A stretch of 64,000 bases of DNA from positions 62,001-126,000 of the forward strand of contig NZ_JAAFGS010000006.1 of NCBI RefSeq assembly GCF_011090185.1, written 5' to 3'. The DNA comes from Saccharibacillus alkalitolerans. GTDB lineage: Bacteria; Bacillota; Bacilli; Paenibacillales; Paenibacillaceae. Positions 50,061 through 59,540 of the stretch are shown here, one piece after another. The notes under the pieces were generated by a model that made no database searches, was not told the origin of the DNA, and was given only the letters and a program-made list of their open reading frames with translations. Every line of letters begins with the position of its first letter. Position 1 is the stretch's first letter. The position numbers and the translations under genes were made by a program.

Positions 50061-51446
50061 ATGAAACAAGGTCTGAACGCAGTACGTTTCGCCATGAAAA
50101 AGCCCGAGGGCAAAAAGCCGAGCTGGAAGGGCGGCATGTCGGTGCTGCTCGCCGCAAGCTTTACCCTGCTGGCCGCCTGCGGTTCCCAGTCCGGCGAGAC
50201 GCCGAGCGCTGCCGCAAGCGGAACGCCGGCGGCGGCGGAATCGGCCAAGCCGGTCGAGATCGAATTCTGGTACGGACTCGGCGGCAGCCTGGGCGAGAAC
50301 ATGAAGAAGAAGATCGACGCGTTCAACGCTTCCCAGGACGAAGTCGTCGTCAAAGGCATCGCCCAGGCGGACTATACGGAAACGGAGCAAAAATTGCAGG
50401 CGGCGATCGCGTCGAACAGCGTGCCGGCCGCCGTGCTCAGCTCGAACGTCGACTGGGCGCGCAAAGGCTACTACGCTTCGCTCGACGAGCTGATCGCGGC
50501 CGATCCGGAATTCAAGAGCGAAGACTTCGTGCAGACGTTCCTCGACCAGGGCAAGGTGGACGGCAAGCAGGTTTTCCTGCCGATGTACGGTACGACGCAG
50601 GTCATGTACTACAGACAGGACGCGCTGAAGGAAAACGGCATCGATCCGGCGAGCCTGACGACGTGGGAAGCGCTCGGCGAAGCCGCGGCGAAGATGGCGA
50701 AGCAGGAAGGCGGCAAGACGAGCTTCTACGGCTGGGAGCCGATGTGGGGCTACGAAAACATGGCCGATGCCGTATACAGCCGCGGCGGCAGCGTTCTGAG
50801 CGAAGACGGCAAAACGGTCACGATCGATTCCCCGGAATGGATCGAGACGTGGGAGCAGTTCCGCAAATGGATTCATGAAGACAAAATCATGCGAATCCAT
50901 TCCGGCGGACAAGGCTGGGAATATTGGTACAAAACGATCGACGACGTGATGAAAGGCCAAGCGGCCGGCTATACCGGTTCCAGCGGCGACCAGGGCGATC
51001 TGGACTTCGGCATCGTGGCCGCGATGGAGCAGCCGGGCTGGGAAGGCGTAGGCGAAGGCAAGCCGGTCGCGAGCGCCATCCAGGCGGGCATCCCGGCAAA
51101 AGCGACGCCGGAACAGCAGCAGGCGGCGTTCAAATGGTTCAAGTATTTCATGCAGCCGGAAAATACGGCCGACTGGTCGATGAATACCGGTTACATCGCC
51201 GTGCGCCAATCGGCGCTCGAAGATCCGGCGTTCAAAGCGTTCAGCGAAAAGAACCCGCAGATCGGCGTTCCGCTGAAGCAGGCTTCGCACGCCTCGGCTC
51301 CGTTCCAGGACCCGACGGGCGGCAAAATTACCGACGCGCTGAAAGTGGCCGCCGACCAGGTACAGATCAACAACGTGCCGGCCGAGAAGGCGCTGAAGGA
51401 AGCGCAGGCGAAGGCGCAGAGCGAGCTCGATCGCGTCGCGAAATAA
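50061..51446 (+). CDS. Extracellular solute-binding protein, CUT1
   Basis: A 461-residue lipoprotein. The signal carries an unusually long basic N region (residues 1-24) before the hydrophobic core and lipobox LLAAC (cysteine at 40). The mature part is a type 1 sugar-binding protein (IEFWYGLGGSLGENMKKKID, FLPMYGTTQVMYYRQDALKE, WKYFMQPENTADWSMNTGY-like end). It delivers substrate to the two permeases just upstream. The start follows TTGGAGGAGAAAAACGA. The substrate, perhaps an oligosaccharide or glycerol phosphodiester, cannot be fixed. Confidence 0.9.
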   Translation: MKQGLNAVRFAMKKPEGKKPSWKGGMSVLLAASFTLLAACGSQSGETPSAAASGTPAAAESAKPVEIEFWYGLGGSLGENMKKKIDAFNASQDEVVVKGIAQADYTETEQKLQAAIASNSVPAAVLSSNVDWARKGYYASLDELIAADPEFKSEDFVQTFLDQGKVDGKQVFLPMYGTTQVMYYRQDALKENGIDPASLTTWEALGEAAAKMAKQEGGKTSFYGWEPMWGYENMADAVYSRGGSVLSEDGKTVTIDSPEWIETWEQFRKWIHEDKIMRIHSGGQGWEYWYKTIDDVMKGQAAGYTGSSGDQGDLDFGIVAAMEQPGWEGVGEGKPVASAIQAGIPAKATPEQQQAAFKWFKYFMQPENTADWSMNTGYIAVRQSALEDPAFKAFSEKNPQIGVPLKQASHASAPFQDPTGGKITDALKVAADQVQINNVPAEKALKEAQAKAQSELDRVAK

Positions 51447-51628
51447 GCGGTTCTCCGCCGTGCCGGCGCATACGGGCCGGTCGGCGGGCAGAGGCGCGGG
51501 CAGGCGAGACGGCGCGGGGAATCGCGCATTGGCCGCCGAAGAGCCTGCCGGCCGCAGGGAGCGCGCATGCCGCGCCGCCCTGCGGTTTTCTTTTTGAGCG
51601 GATCAAGGAGCGGGGAGGGGATACGGAT

Positions 51629-52423
51629 ATGGAAGATCGGAAGCCGGAAGCGGGGGATCGAAAATCGGAAAGGGATTTCGACGTATTCGGGGCGGACGCG
51701 ATTTTGTTCGATAAGGACGGAACGCTGCTCGATTTTACGGCAATGTGGGGATTTTGGTCGGACCGGGTGCTGAGCCGCTTCCGGACGCTGCTGGCGGAAC
51801 GGAGGCTCGGCATCGCGCCGGAAAAAGTGCCGCAGATCTGGGGGACGGAGCACGAGACGTCCGGCAGAACGATCGGTTACGACAAGCGGGGACCGCTGGC
51901 GATGGGCACGATGGACGAAGTCCGCGCGATTCTGATCTGGCACGGCTATCGGGCCGGGCTTTCCTGGGCGGAAGCCAAAATCGCGGTACGCGATTGTCTG
52001 GAACGGGCGGACGAAGAGATGGAGCTTGTCCGCCCCGCGCGCCTGCTGCCGGGCGTCCGGGAATTTTTGGAGCGCTGCCGCGATCTGGGCATCCCGACGG
52101 CCGTCGTGACGGCCGACGAGACGGACAGCGCGCTGCGCCATCTTCGCTGGCTGGGCATCGAAGGCTATTTCGGCGCCGTGATCGGCACGGATCTGGCGGA
52201 GCGGGGCAAGCCGTTTCCCGATCTGTGCCTGCTGGCCTGCGAACGGCTCGGCGTGCGTCCGAGGCGCACGGTCGTGATCGGGGACACCGACGGCGACATG
52301 GAAATGGCGCGCGCGGCCGGGGCAGGCTTCAAGATCGGCATCGGCGAACCGGGTGCTCTGAAATTGGCCGATCTGACGGTGCCGTCGTTCGAATCGCTGC
52401 TCGAAAGCGCGGTGAAACGATGA
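51629..52423 (+). CDS. HAD family hydrolase (phosphoglycolate phosphatase-like)
   Basis: A 264-residue HAD hydrolase. Motif I is ILFDKDGTLLD near residues 32-42, motif II TAVVTADETD, motif III the lysine in ERGKPFPD, and motif IV VVIGDTDGDMEMA. A helical cap between motifs I and II is like that of phosphoglycolate phosphatases. The first 28 residues are an extra charged extension. The start follows GGGGAGGGGATACGGAT. Its stop overlaps the SMR gene start. Confidence 0.88.
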   Translation: MEDRKPEAGDRKSERDFDVFGADAILFDKDGTLLDFTAMWGFWSDRVLSRFRTLLAERRLGIAPEKVPQIWGTEHETSGRTIGYDKRGPLAMGTMDEVRAILIWHGYRAGLSWAEAKIAVRDCLERADEEMELVRPARLLPGVREFLERCRDLGIPTAVVTADETDSALRHLRWLGIEGYFGAVIGTDLAERGKPFPDLCLLACERLGVRPRRTVVIGDTDGDMEMARAAGAGFKIGIGEPGALKLADLTVPSFESLLESAVKR

Positions 52424-52755
52424 GCGGGAACGCTTCTCTCGGCTGGGGACTGCTGGCGCTGGCGATCGCGCTGGAGCTGAGCGGAACGATTCTGATGAAG
52501 GTGTCGGGCGGATTCGCCCGGCTGTGGCCCTCGGTATTTATGTTCGCCTGTTACGGCGCCAGCTTTACGCTGCTCAATTTCTCGGTCAAGCACATTCCGC
52601 TCGGCGTCGCTTACGCGATCTGGTCGGGCGTCGGCATTACGATGATCGGCGTGGTCGGCCATTACTTTTTCGGCGAACGGTTGAAGATGGCTTCCCTGGT
52701 CTGGATGGGATTCATCCTGATCGGCATCGTCGGATTGAAATGGAGCGAATCGTGA
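52420..52755 (+). CDS. SMR family multidrug efflux transporter
   Basis: A 111-residue protein with four helices. The essential glutamate is in LAIALELSGTILMKVSGGF near residue 18, and YAIWSGVGI and FGERLKMASLVWMGFILIGI are typical of EmrE/SugE proteins that exchange cationic drugs or guanidinium for protons. The start overlaps the HAD stop codon as ATGA. Single SMR genes work as homodimers. Confidence 0.9.
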   Translation: MSGNASLGWGLLALAIALELSGTILMKVSGGFARLWPSVFMFACYGASFTLLNFSVKHIPLGVAYAIWSGVGITMIGVVGHYFFGERLKMASLVWMGFILIGIVGLKWSES

Positions 52756-52835
52756 GCACGGAAACGTGGATCCTGAAAAATAAGACCGGCGGGCGTCCGT
52801 CTTGCGGGCCCGAGCCGACAACGGAGGAATGACGA

Positions 52836-54098
52836 ATGGAACGATACGAAGAACAGTCCGGCACGGAGGCGGGACGGCCGGCGGATAGGAACGGCCGAGC
52901 CGGCGAAGGCGAAACCAGGCCGCTTGCGACCTTCCAGGTCGTAACGGACACCCATATCCGCGACGACGCGAATCACGTTCATAACCGCCACTTCGAAGCG
53001 GCGCTCGAAGACCTTGCGTCCTTCGGCGAAGGAAGCCTGGGCCTCATGCACGTCGGCGACGTGACGGATCGCGGGCTGGCGGCGGAGTACGCCGAATTCC
53101 GCCGCATCTGGCGGGAACGTCCTGCGGGACTGCCGGATCTGTACGTCACGCTCGGCAATCACGATATCGGCGCGGTGCTGTGGGAAGAAGGCGGAACGCC
53201 GCTCGATCTGAGCGCCCTGCCCGGATACGAGATCGAAGACGCGCTGGACGGACGTTTTTCCGGCGGAGACGGCGGCGAGAGCCGCGAAGAGGAAGAGAAA
53301 AAGAGCGTCGCGGACGCCGCTTCCGCCGCACCCGTGACGGCAGCGGAAAAAGCGGGAAGCGCGGACGACGAAGAGCGGCCGCCGAACGCGGCTGAGTCTC
53401 TGGCGGCCGCCGCCGAGGCGATCGGACTGGACTTGGCGGGAATGGCCGCGCGGTTGTCCGGTTCCGAGGAGGCGGACCGCCGCGCCCGCGAGCTGTGGGA
53501 GCGCCGGATGCGCCGCTTCGCCGAAGGGACGGGGGAAGCCGCGCCGTACCACGATCACTGGCTCGGCGGCTATCATTTCGTTTTTCTCGGCAGCGAGAGT
53601 CCGCATCCGAAAGACTGCGATCTTTCGCCGGCCCAATTGGCCTGGCTGAAGGAGCGGTTGGCCGAAGAGTCTTCGCCGGACCGACCGGTCTTTCTGTTCC
53701 TGCATCAGCCGCTGCAGAACACAGTGGCGGGTTCGACGGAAGAGCAGGGCTGGCACGGCGTCAATCAAGATGCGGCGCTTAAAGAGATTTTGGCCGGTTG
53801 TCCGCAGGCGATCCTGTTCACCGGGCACACGCATTGGCAGATCCAAGCGAAGCGGACGATGTTCGACGGGCGGGGCGCTCTGCCGACGATGTTCAACGCT
53901 TCGTCGGTCGGCTATCTTTGGACGGATCGGGACGAGCATCTGGAAGGCAGCGAAGGGCTTCAGGTCGAGATCCATGAGGACCGGGTCGTCGTGCGCGGAC
54001 GGGATTTCGTCAACCGGGGCTGGATCGAGGGAGCGGAGTATGCGGTGAGCTATCCCGTCAGCCGTTCCATGCAGTCGGCGGCTCCGCGTTATTCATGA
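52836..54098 (+). CDS. Metallophosphoesterase with a long acidic insert
   Basis: A 420-residue calcineurin-like phosphoesterase. All metal-binding blocks are seen: VVTDTHIRDD (residues 30-39), HVGDVTDRG, LGNHDIG, FLFLHQPLQ and LFTGHTHWQI. Between the third and fourth blocks lies an insert of about 80 residues, very rich in Ala, Glu and Asp (about 135-215), that is probably disordered. The protein has no signal peptide. The start follows ACGGAGGAATGACGA. The substrate is not known. Confidence 0.87.
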   Translation: MERYEEQSGTEAGRPADRNGRAGEGETRPLATFQVVTDTHIRDDANHVHNRHFEAALEDLASFGEGSLGLMHVGDVTDRGLAAEYAEFRRIWRERPAGLPDLYVTLGNHDIGAVLWEEGGTPLDLSALPGYEIEDALDGRFSGGDGGESREEEEKKSVADAASAAPVTAAEKAGSADDEERPPNAAESLAAAAEAIGLDLAGMAARLSGSEEADRRARELWERRMRRFAEGTGEAAPYHDHWLGGYHFVFLGSESPHPKDCDLSPAQLAWLKERLAEESSPDRPVFLFLHQPLQNTVAGSTEEQGWHGVNQDAALKEILAGCPQAILFTGHTHWQIQAKRTMFDGRGALPTMFNASSVGYLWTDRDEHLEGSEGLQVEIHEDRVVVRGRDFVNRGWIEGAEYAVSYPVSRSMQSAAPRYS

Positions 54099-54141
54099 CG
54101 GGCTTCCCGTTTAAGCGAACTTGCGAGCAAGGAAGAAAAAG

Positions 54142-54175
54142 GCATGCGCCCGGGGAATCGGGAGCGTGCTTTTTT
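54142..54175 (+). terminator. Intrinsic terminator after the phosphoesterase gene
   Basis: GCATGCGCCCG and CGGGAGCGTGC pair over 11 positions with one mismatch and a 6-base loop, followed by six T. Confidence 0.85.
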
Positions 54176-54276
54176 GGGCTGTTTTGGCAGAGGCGCCTTG
54201 TTATACTGAAAAAGTGGCGGCAGGCCCGCTGCCCAAGCCCTATTCCGATACGCGAGACAGCCAAGGAGGAAATGCC

Positions 54277-55275
54277 GTGCCCAAGTTAAAAGAAAAAGAG
54301 TGGACCGTTGAACTGCTGCCCGTCCGAACCGCCGATTTGGAGACGCTGCGAACGATCGCCGTCGAAGCTTTTGCCGAAGACGCTCGCCGTTACGGCGCCA
54401 TGCCGGACGGGATCGGGACGCTCGCCTGGCATGAGGAAGGCCGCGACGACGGAAGTTATCTCGCCGTTACGGCCGGTGGACGGCTTGCGGGCGGCGCCCG
54501 GGTGTTCGATCTGGGCGAAGGCCGGTTCCGGCTCGGTTCGCTGTTCGTCGATCCCGAACTTCACGGACGCGGAATCGGCAAAGCCGCGCTGCAAAACGTC
54601 GAGCAGCGGTATCCGCGGGCCGTTGGCTGGTCGCTGGATACGCCGGCGGGCAGCGTACGCAATCAGCGCTTTTACGCGAGAGCGGGTTACGTAAAAGTCG
54701 GAGAAAGCCGGCCCGATCCGGCGTCCGATTTCTGCCTGTTCGATTACGCGAAGCTGCCGCTGCTGCGGGAAATTCGCGATGCCGATCTGTTCGGACAGGG
54801 AAGTTCGCCGCCGGCCGCGGACGAATCGGCGTACGCGCTGCGTCAGGCCGCCCGCGCGGTGCTGCTGGACGATGCCGGCCGCATGGCGCTCATGCATGTC
54901 GCGAAGGACGGCTACCATAAGCTGCCGGGAGGCGGGATCGAGGGAGGCGAAGACGTCTTCGCGGCGCTGCGGCGCGAGATGAAGGAAGAAGCCGGCGCGT
55001 CGATCGAAGTGACGGGCGAGATCGGCATGACGGCCGAATACGTCGCCGATTACCGGCTGATTCAATTTTCTTACGCCTATTCGGCTCGCGTGGTCGGTTC
55101 CCCGGGCGAATCGAACTTCACCGACGAAGAACGGGAAGGCGGATTCGCGGCGAAATGGGTGAAACCGGAAGACGCGCTGGAGCTGATGCAAAACGACCGG
55201 CCGGCGAGTTACTCGGGACATTTTATCCGCTGCCGCGATCTGGCGATCCTGCGCGCTTTTCTGGAGCGGCATTAG
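54277..55275 (+). CDS. GNAT-NUDIX fusion protein
   Basis: A 332-residue protein with two enzyme domains. Residues 1 to about 155 are a GNAT (SLFVDPELHGRGIGKAALQN as motif A, RNQRFYARAGYVKVGE as motif B). Residues about 185-332 are a NUDIX hydrolase with box GGGIEGGEDVFAALRREMKEEAGA. The GTG at 54277 lies 7 bases behind AAGGAGG, with an out-of-frame ATG between. Each domain looks intact, so one polypeptide may acetylate one substrate and hydrolyse another. Confidence 0.87.
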   Translation: MPKLKEKEWTVELLPVRTADLETLRTIAVEAFAEDARRYGAMPDGIGTLAWHEEGRDDGSYLAVTAGGRLAGGARVFDLGEGRFRLGSLFVDPELHGRGIGKAALQNVEQRYPRAVGWSLDTPAGSVRNQRFYARAGYVKVGESRPDPASDFCLFDYAKLPLLREIRDADLFGQGSSPPAADESAYALRQAARAVLLDDAGRMALMHVAKDGYHKLPGGGIEGGEDVFAALRREMKEEAGASIEVTGEIGMTAEYVADYRLIQFSYAYSARVVGSPGESNFTDEEREGGFAAKWVKPEDALELMQNDRPASYSGHFIRCRDLAILRAFLERH

Positions 55276-55278
55276 GCC

Positions 55279-56082
55279 GTGGGAAGAACGAACGCGCGCG
55301 GGGAGCCCAGAGGCATCGGAATCGACGGCTGCCCGGGCGGCTGGGCGGTTGTCAGCGTCGAGAGCGCGGGCGGCGATACGGAGGTTCTGACGCTGAATAC
55401 GGCCGTACACCCGGACATTTCGTCGCTGTGGGCGGCGCTCGAACCGAATCCTGCGCTCGATCGCATGCTGATCGACATGCCGATCGGCCTGGCGGAAGGA
55501 GCGGACGGCGTTCGCAACCGGGCGGCGGACCGGCACTGCGACCGCGACTGCCGCAAGCTGCTTCCGCCGCGGCGCAAATCGAGCGTGTTCCCCGTTCCCG
55601 CCCGTCAAGCGCTGTATGCGGACGGTCCCTCGGCGGCCAATCTGGCCGCGATCGGCCGGAAGCTGAGCCGCCAGAGCCTCAATATCCTGCCGAAGATCCG
55701 CGAGTTGGACGAGTTTGTCGCCGAAGCGTTGGAGAGCGGTCTGCCTGTGCCTGCCGTATTGGCGGAGTGTCACCCGGAGCTTTGCTTTCTGCGGCTGAAC
55801 GGCGGAGAAGCGCCGCCGCACGGCAAAAAGGAAGCGGAAGGGCTGAGCGAACGGCTGGGCATTTTGGCCGAGGCCGGAATTCCGCGAGAACAACTGGAGC
55901 GCCTGCTCGATCTTTTTCCGAGAAAGCAGGCGGCGCGGGACGATCTGCTCGACGCGGCGGCGCTGGCGCTGACCGCGTACCGCATCTCTTCCGGACAGTC
56001 GCCCGCCCGGTACGTGACCGAAGGCGAGCGGCGGCAGTACGATTACGGCGGCCGACTGGAAATGAACATCGTATACGTTTGA
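55279..56082 (+). CDS. DUF429 domain protein (RNase H-like fold)
   Basis: A 267-residue protein matching DUF429. The first strand carries GIDGCPGGWAVV, the second motif is RMLIDMPIGLAEG and the end shows DDLLDAAALALTAYRI, acidic positions that would form an RNase H-like metal site. ECHPELCF is also typical. The family is predicted to be a nuclease, without experimental definition that I know of. The GTG at 55279 starts 3 bases after the previous stop, with no clear ribosome site, so translation is probably coupled. Confidence 0.85.
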   Translation: MGRTNARGEPRGIGIDGCPGGWAVVSVESAGGDTEVLTLNTAVHPDISSLWAALEPNPALDRMLIDMPIGLAEGADGVRNRAADRHCDRDCRKLLPPRRKSSVFPVPARQALYADGPSAANLAAIGRKLSRQSLNILPKIRELDEFVAEALESGLPVPAVLAECHPELCFLRLNGGEAPPHGKKEAEGLSERLGILAEAGIPREQLERLLDLFPRKQAARDDLLDAAALALTAYRISSGQSPARYVTEGERRQYDYGGRLEMNIVYV

Positions 56083-56120
56083 CGAAGAAAAGGACGGACG
56101 GCTGAAGAAAAGCGGTCCCG

Positions 56121-56162
56121 AGAGGCGGACTTCCGGCATACGGACGTCACCGCCTCTTTTTT
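56121..56162 (+). terminator. Intrinsic terminator after the DUF429 gene
   Basis: AGAGGCGG and CCGCCTCT form an 8-bp outer stem with internal structure, followed by TTTTTT. Confidence 0.8.
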
Positions 56163-56244
56163 CGTGTAAATATACCACTGGGGGCGCGGATCGCAAGCAT
56201 CGGAGAGCCGCGCCGCAGCGATCGAGAAAAAGGAGGACAAGGCG

Positions 56245-56985
56245 ATGAGCGAATGGTACGAAAAAAGCTTCGGCGAAGATTATCTGCGAGTCTACAACTA
56301 CAGGGACGAGCAGGGCGCTGCGCACGAGGTGCACGAGATGATCTCCTGGCTGAAGCTGGAGGGCGGCGCAAAAGTGCTGGACCTTTGCTGCGGCATGGGA
56401 CGGCATTCGCTGTCGCTCGCGGAAAAAGGCTATGAAGTGACGGGCATGGACCTGTCGGACGTGCTGCTGGACGAAGCGAAAAAAGAGGAAGGCGCGGAGC
56501 GGGTCCGCTGGGTGCAGGGCGATATGCGGGAGCTGCCTTTTGCGGACGGGGAATTCGACGCGGTCGTCAATCTGTTCACGTCGTTCGGCTACTTCGAGGA
56601 AGACGCCGAGCATGTCCGGGTGCTCAACGAAATCCGCCGCGTGCTTCGTCCGGGCGGACGCTTCATCATCGACTTCATGAATCCGCCGCACGTCAAGCGT
56701 CATCTGAAGCCGTACACGGAACGCGAGGAAGAAGGCTTGAAGATCGAGGAACGCCGCAGCATCGAGGAAGGATTCGTCAAAAAACATATCACGATCATTC
56801 CGGAAAACGAAGACGGCGGGGAACGGCGGGAGTACGATGAACGGGTCAAATTGTATACGCTGGAACGGTTTACGGACATGCTGGCCGAAGCGGGGCTTGA
56901 ATTGGACGAAGTCCGCGGCAGTTACGACGAAAAACGCTATGAATCGGACTCGCCGCGAATGATTTTTGTCGGAAAAAGGTTCTGA
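56245..56985 (+). CDS. Class I SAM-dependent methyltransferase
   Basis: A 246-residue methyltransferase. Motif I is VLDLCCGMGRHSLSLAEKGY near residues 40-59, post-I GMDLSD, motif II FDAVVNLFTSFGYF and motif III LRPGGRFIIDFMNP. The C terminus includes a cap with strands as in ubiquinone-type or sugar methyltransferases. The start follows AAAGGAGGACAAGGCG. The acceptor is unknown. Confidence 0.9.
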   Translation: MSEWYEKSFGEDYLRVYNYRDEQGAAHEVHEMISWLKLEGGAKVLDLCCGMGRHSLSLAEKGYEVTGMDLSDVLLDEAKKEEGAERVRWVQGDMRELPFADGEFDAVVNLFTSFGYFEEDAEHVRVLNEIRRVLRPGGRFIIDFMNPPHVKRHLKPYTEREEEGLKIEERRSIEEGFVKKHITIIPENEDGGERREYDERVKLYTLERFTDMLAEAGLELDEVRGSYDEKRYESDSPRMIFVGKRF

Positions 56986-57040
56986 GCAGGCAGGCGTTGG
57001 GTATATAGCACTATTATGCTTGCTTAAGAGGTGCATACCC

Positions 57041-58273
57041 ATGGGAAATAGCGAAAACTGTATTCAACAAATAGAAGAATTGAAAAAGGAAAGAAACGAC
57101 TGCCGGGCGGAGTTGGAAGAGCTGAAGCTTCGGCTCGGCGAAGAACGGGCGGCCCGCGAGGCGGCCCGGCAGGAATCGAAAAACAAAGCGAGCTTCGTCG
57201 CGGTTCTCAGTCACGAGATCCGCAATCCGGTCAACGGAATCGTCGCGATGAGCGATCTGCTGACGGATACCGAGCTGGACGAGGAGCAGCGCAGCTATCT
57301 GGACATCGTCCGGAGCAGCAGCGATTCGCTGATGGAACTGGTCAACGGCATTCTCGACATGAGCCGTCTGGAAGCGGGGAAGATGACGGTCGCGAACAAC
57401 CCGTTCGATCTGATCAACACGATCGAAGATCTGGTGTACATGCTCGCGCCCCAGGCGTTCGGGAAAAACGTGGACGTCGTCATGGATATCGAAGCGGAAA
57501 TTCCGCTGTTCGTGGTCGGCGACGTTTTCAAAGTACGGCAAATTTTCCTCAATCTGCTGCAAAACGCGATCAAATTCACGCATGAAGGCGAGATCGTCTT
57601 CGGTCTGAAGCGGCTTCCGTCGCTCAGCGACGATAAAGTCGTGGTCGGATTTTCCGTGCGGGATACCGGGATCGGCATGTCGGAAGAGCAGCTCGCCCGG
57701 ATGTTCGACGTCTACGCGCAGGTGCACGATTCGTCCAACCATCATTACGGGGGAGCCGGCCTGGGGCTGACCATCACGAAAAATTTGATCGAGCTGCTGG
57801 GAGGCAGAATCGAAGTATCGAGCCGAACGGGCGAAGGCACGGAAATCGAGGTGATCCTGTCGTTCGAACGGTATACGGATATTCCTTCGATTCCGTTCGA
57901 AGACGACGTGCTCGACGCGCTGCGTCTGCTGCTGCTTGACCGTCCGTCTACCGGCAGCAAGGTAATTGTCGACATGCTGCAAAGCTGGGGCGCCGTCGTC
58001 GAACAGGCGGAGCGGCTCACTCCCGAGCTGGCAGGTCGTGCGGAAAAGGGCGAATTCGATGTGGTGCTTGCCGATCGGGGGACCGTGAGCGAAGACGAAG
58101 TGTTCCAATCGCTGCGGGAAACGCCGGGACTTCACCTCTTTTTGCTTGCGAAGCTCGGCGAAAAAGTGGAGGATGAAGAAAGAATCCACTTCCGTTCGGT
58201 CGTGACCAAGCCGATTCGCAAGCTGCATCTGCTCAACGCCGTTTTGGCCATGGACAAAAACAGCCGCGATTAA
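57041..58273 (+). CDS. Soluble sensor histidine kinase with degenerate receiver-like tail
   Basis: A 410-residue kinase without membrane segments. A coiled coil (residues 8-48) leads to the HisKA domain with phospho-histidine H58 in FVAVLSHEIRNPVNG, and the HATPase shows LLQNAIKFTH, DTGIGMS and GGAGLGL. From about residue 290 a receiver-like fold follows (LRLLLLDRPSTGSKVIVDML, DVVLADRG, VVTKPIRKLHLLNA). It keeps the lysine but lacks the acidic pair at its start, so it is probably not phosphorylated. The start follows AAGAGGTGCATACCC. No response regulator is adjacent. Confidence 0.9.
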   Translation: MGNSENCIQQIEELKKERNDCRAELEELKLRLGEERAAREAARQESKNKASFVAVLSHEIRNPVNGIVAMSDLLTDTELDEEQRSYLDIVRSSSDSLMELVNGILDMSRLEAGKMTVANNPFDLINTIEDLVYMLAPQAFGKNVDVVMDIEAEIPLFVVGDVFKVRQIFLNLLQNAIKFTHEGEIVFGLKRLPSLSDDKVVVGFSVRDTGIGMSEEQLARMFDVYAQVHDSSNHHYGGAGLGLTITKNLIELLGGRIEVSSRTGEGTEIEVILSFERYTDIPSIPFEDDVLDALRLLLLDRPSTGSKVIVDMLQSWGAVVEQAERLTPELAGRAEKGEFDVVLADRGTVSEDEVFQSLRETPGLHLFLLAKLGEKVEDEERIHFRSVVTKPIRKLHLLNAVLAMDKNSRD

Positions 58274-58334
58274 TCGGAGCTTCGTGACGTTTTCCGGGCG
58301 GAAAACAGGCAAGGGAAGGACGCGAGTATATACG

Positions 58335-59348
58335 ATGAGCAAATCGCAAGTGACCCGTTACGAAGAATTGACGCGGGTGAAGATGGCCATGGCATTTCCT
58401 CTGCGCTGGGTCAACAGCTATGCGCTGCGGGGAGAAGAAGGCTGGACGATCGTCGATCCCGGTCCGCGTTCGGCGGCAAACGAGGCGGCCTGGAACGAAG
58501 CGCTGGACGAACTGGGCATCCGTCCGCGGGAGATTGCGTCGATCGTGCTGACGCATCACCATCCGGACCATTACGGATTGGCCGGCTGGCTGCAGCAGCG
58601 CAGCGGGGCTCAAGTCTGGATGTCGAAGGCGGCCAGCGAAGCGGCATGGCGCAATTGGGGCGGCGGACCGGGCTTCGAAGGAGCGGACGCCGGCAAAGGG
58701 TTTACCAAAGCTTCGATCGCGCTGTACCGCCGTCACGGCATGGCGCCCGAACGGTTGGGGCAGCTGCCGGAGCATTTGTCGGGTTTCCTGGAGCAGGTCG
58801 AGCCGCAGCCTGAAGTGTCCGTGATCGAGGCCGGTCTGCCGATCCGCTTCGGCGGCCGGCTGTGGCAGCCTGTCGAGACGGGCGGACATGCGGAGGGCCA
58901 TCTGTCCTTTTACGAAGAGGAGACGGGATTGATCCTGTGCGGGGACGCGGTGCTGCCGCGCATTTCCCCGAATATCTCGTACGGACCGGGAGGCGACGCG
59001 CATCCGCTCCGCTCCTATCTCGACGGCCTTCGCAAGCTCGGAGCGCTGAATGCGCAAAAAGCGTTCCCCGGCCACCGCGATCCGTTCGAGAATTTCGAAG
59101 GCCGGACCCGGCAGCTGCTGGAGCATCATGAACAGCGGCTGGACCGAATGGAAGAACTGCTGCGGGGCGAGCCGCGCAGCGCTTACGAAGTCTGCGTTTC
59201 GCTGTTCGGCGACTCGCTCGGCATCCATCAGCTGCGCTTCGCCCTGTCGGAAACGATCGCGCATTTGGTCGAATTGGAAGACCGCGGAAGGGTGCGCGGC
59301 GAGGAAACGAACGAACGGATCGCGTTCCGGATCGCCACGCCGGATTGA
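58335..59348 (+). CDS. MBL fold metallo-hydrolase
   Basis: A 337-residue metallo-beta-lactamase-fold enzyme. The zinc motif is LTHHHPDHYGL near residue 78, with later ligands in GGHAEGHLSF, CGDAVLP and AFPGHRDPF. A C-terminal helical extension (LLEHHEQRLDRMEELLRGEP) is as in glyoxalase II-like and LACTB2-like proteins. The ATG at 58335 follows AAGGGAAGGACGCGAG. Substrate unknown. Confidence 0.9.
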   Translation: MSKSQVTRYEELTRVKMAMAFPLRWVNSYALRGEEGWTIVDPGPRSAANEAAWNEALDELGIRPREIASIVLTHHHPDHYGLAGWLQQRSGAQVWMSKAASEAAWRNWGGGPGFEGADAGKGFTKASIALYRRHGMAPERLGQLPEHLSGFLEQVEPQPEVSVIEAGLPIRFGGRLWQPVETGGHAEGHLSFYEEETGLILCGDAVLPRISPNISYGPGGDAHPLRSYLDGLRKLGALNAQKAFPGHRDPFENFEGRTRQLLEHHEQRLDRMEELLRGEPRSAYEVCVSLFGDSLGIHQLRFALSETIAHLVELEDRGRVRGEETNERIAFRIATPD

Positions 59349-59438
59349 ACGCCGACGCGCCGGGGCTTGCATAAGCGTTTTTGGCGGTCTGCGCATAGGG
59401 TCCGCTTCTGCTTACGGTCCCGCAAGAAATAGAACTTA

Positions 59439-59470
59439 AAGCCTCTCCCGGCGCGGGGGAGGCTTTTTTT
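59439..59470 (+). terminator. Intrinsic terminator after the MBL gene
   Basis: GCCTCTCCCG and CGGGGGAGGC form a 10-bp stem with a GCG loop, followed by seven T. Confidence 0.9.
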
Positions 59471-59540
59471 CTATGACCCAAGCCACGCCGCACAACCGAA
59501 AATCGCTCCTGAAAATAAAATTTAAAATATCCGTCCCCGC

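Noticed and set aside
54286-57042. 918-codon open frame on the minus strand
   Set aside because: It runs antisense through three recognised genes and a terminator and has no plausible start or family pattern.
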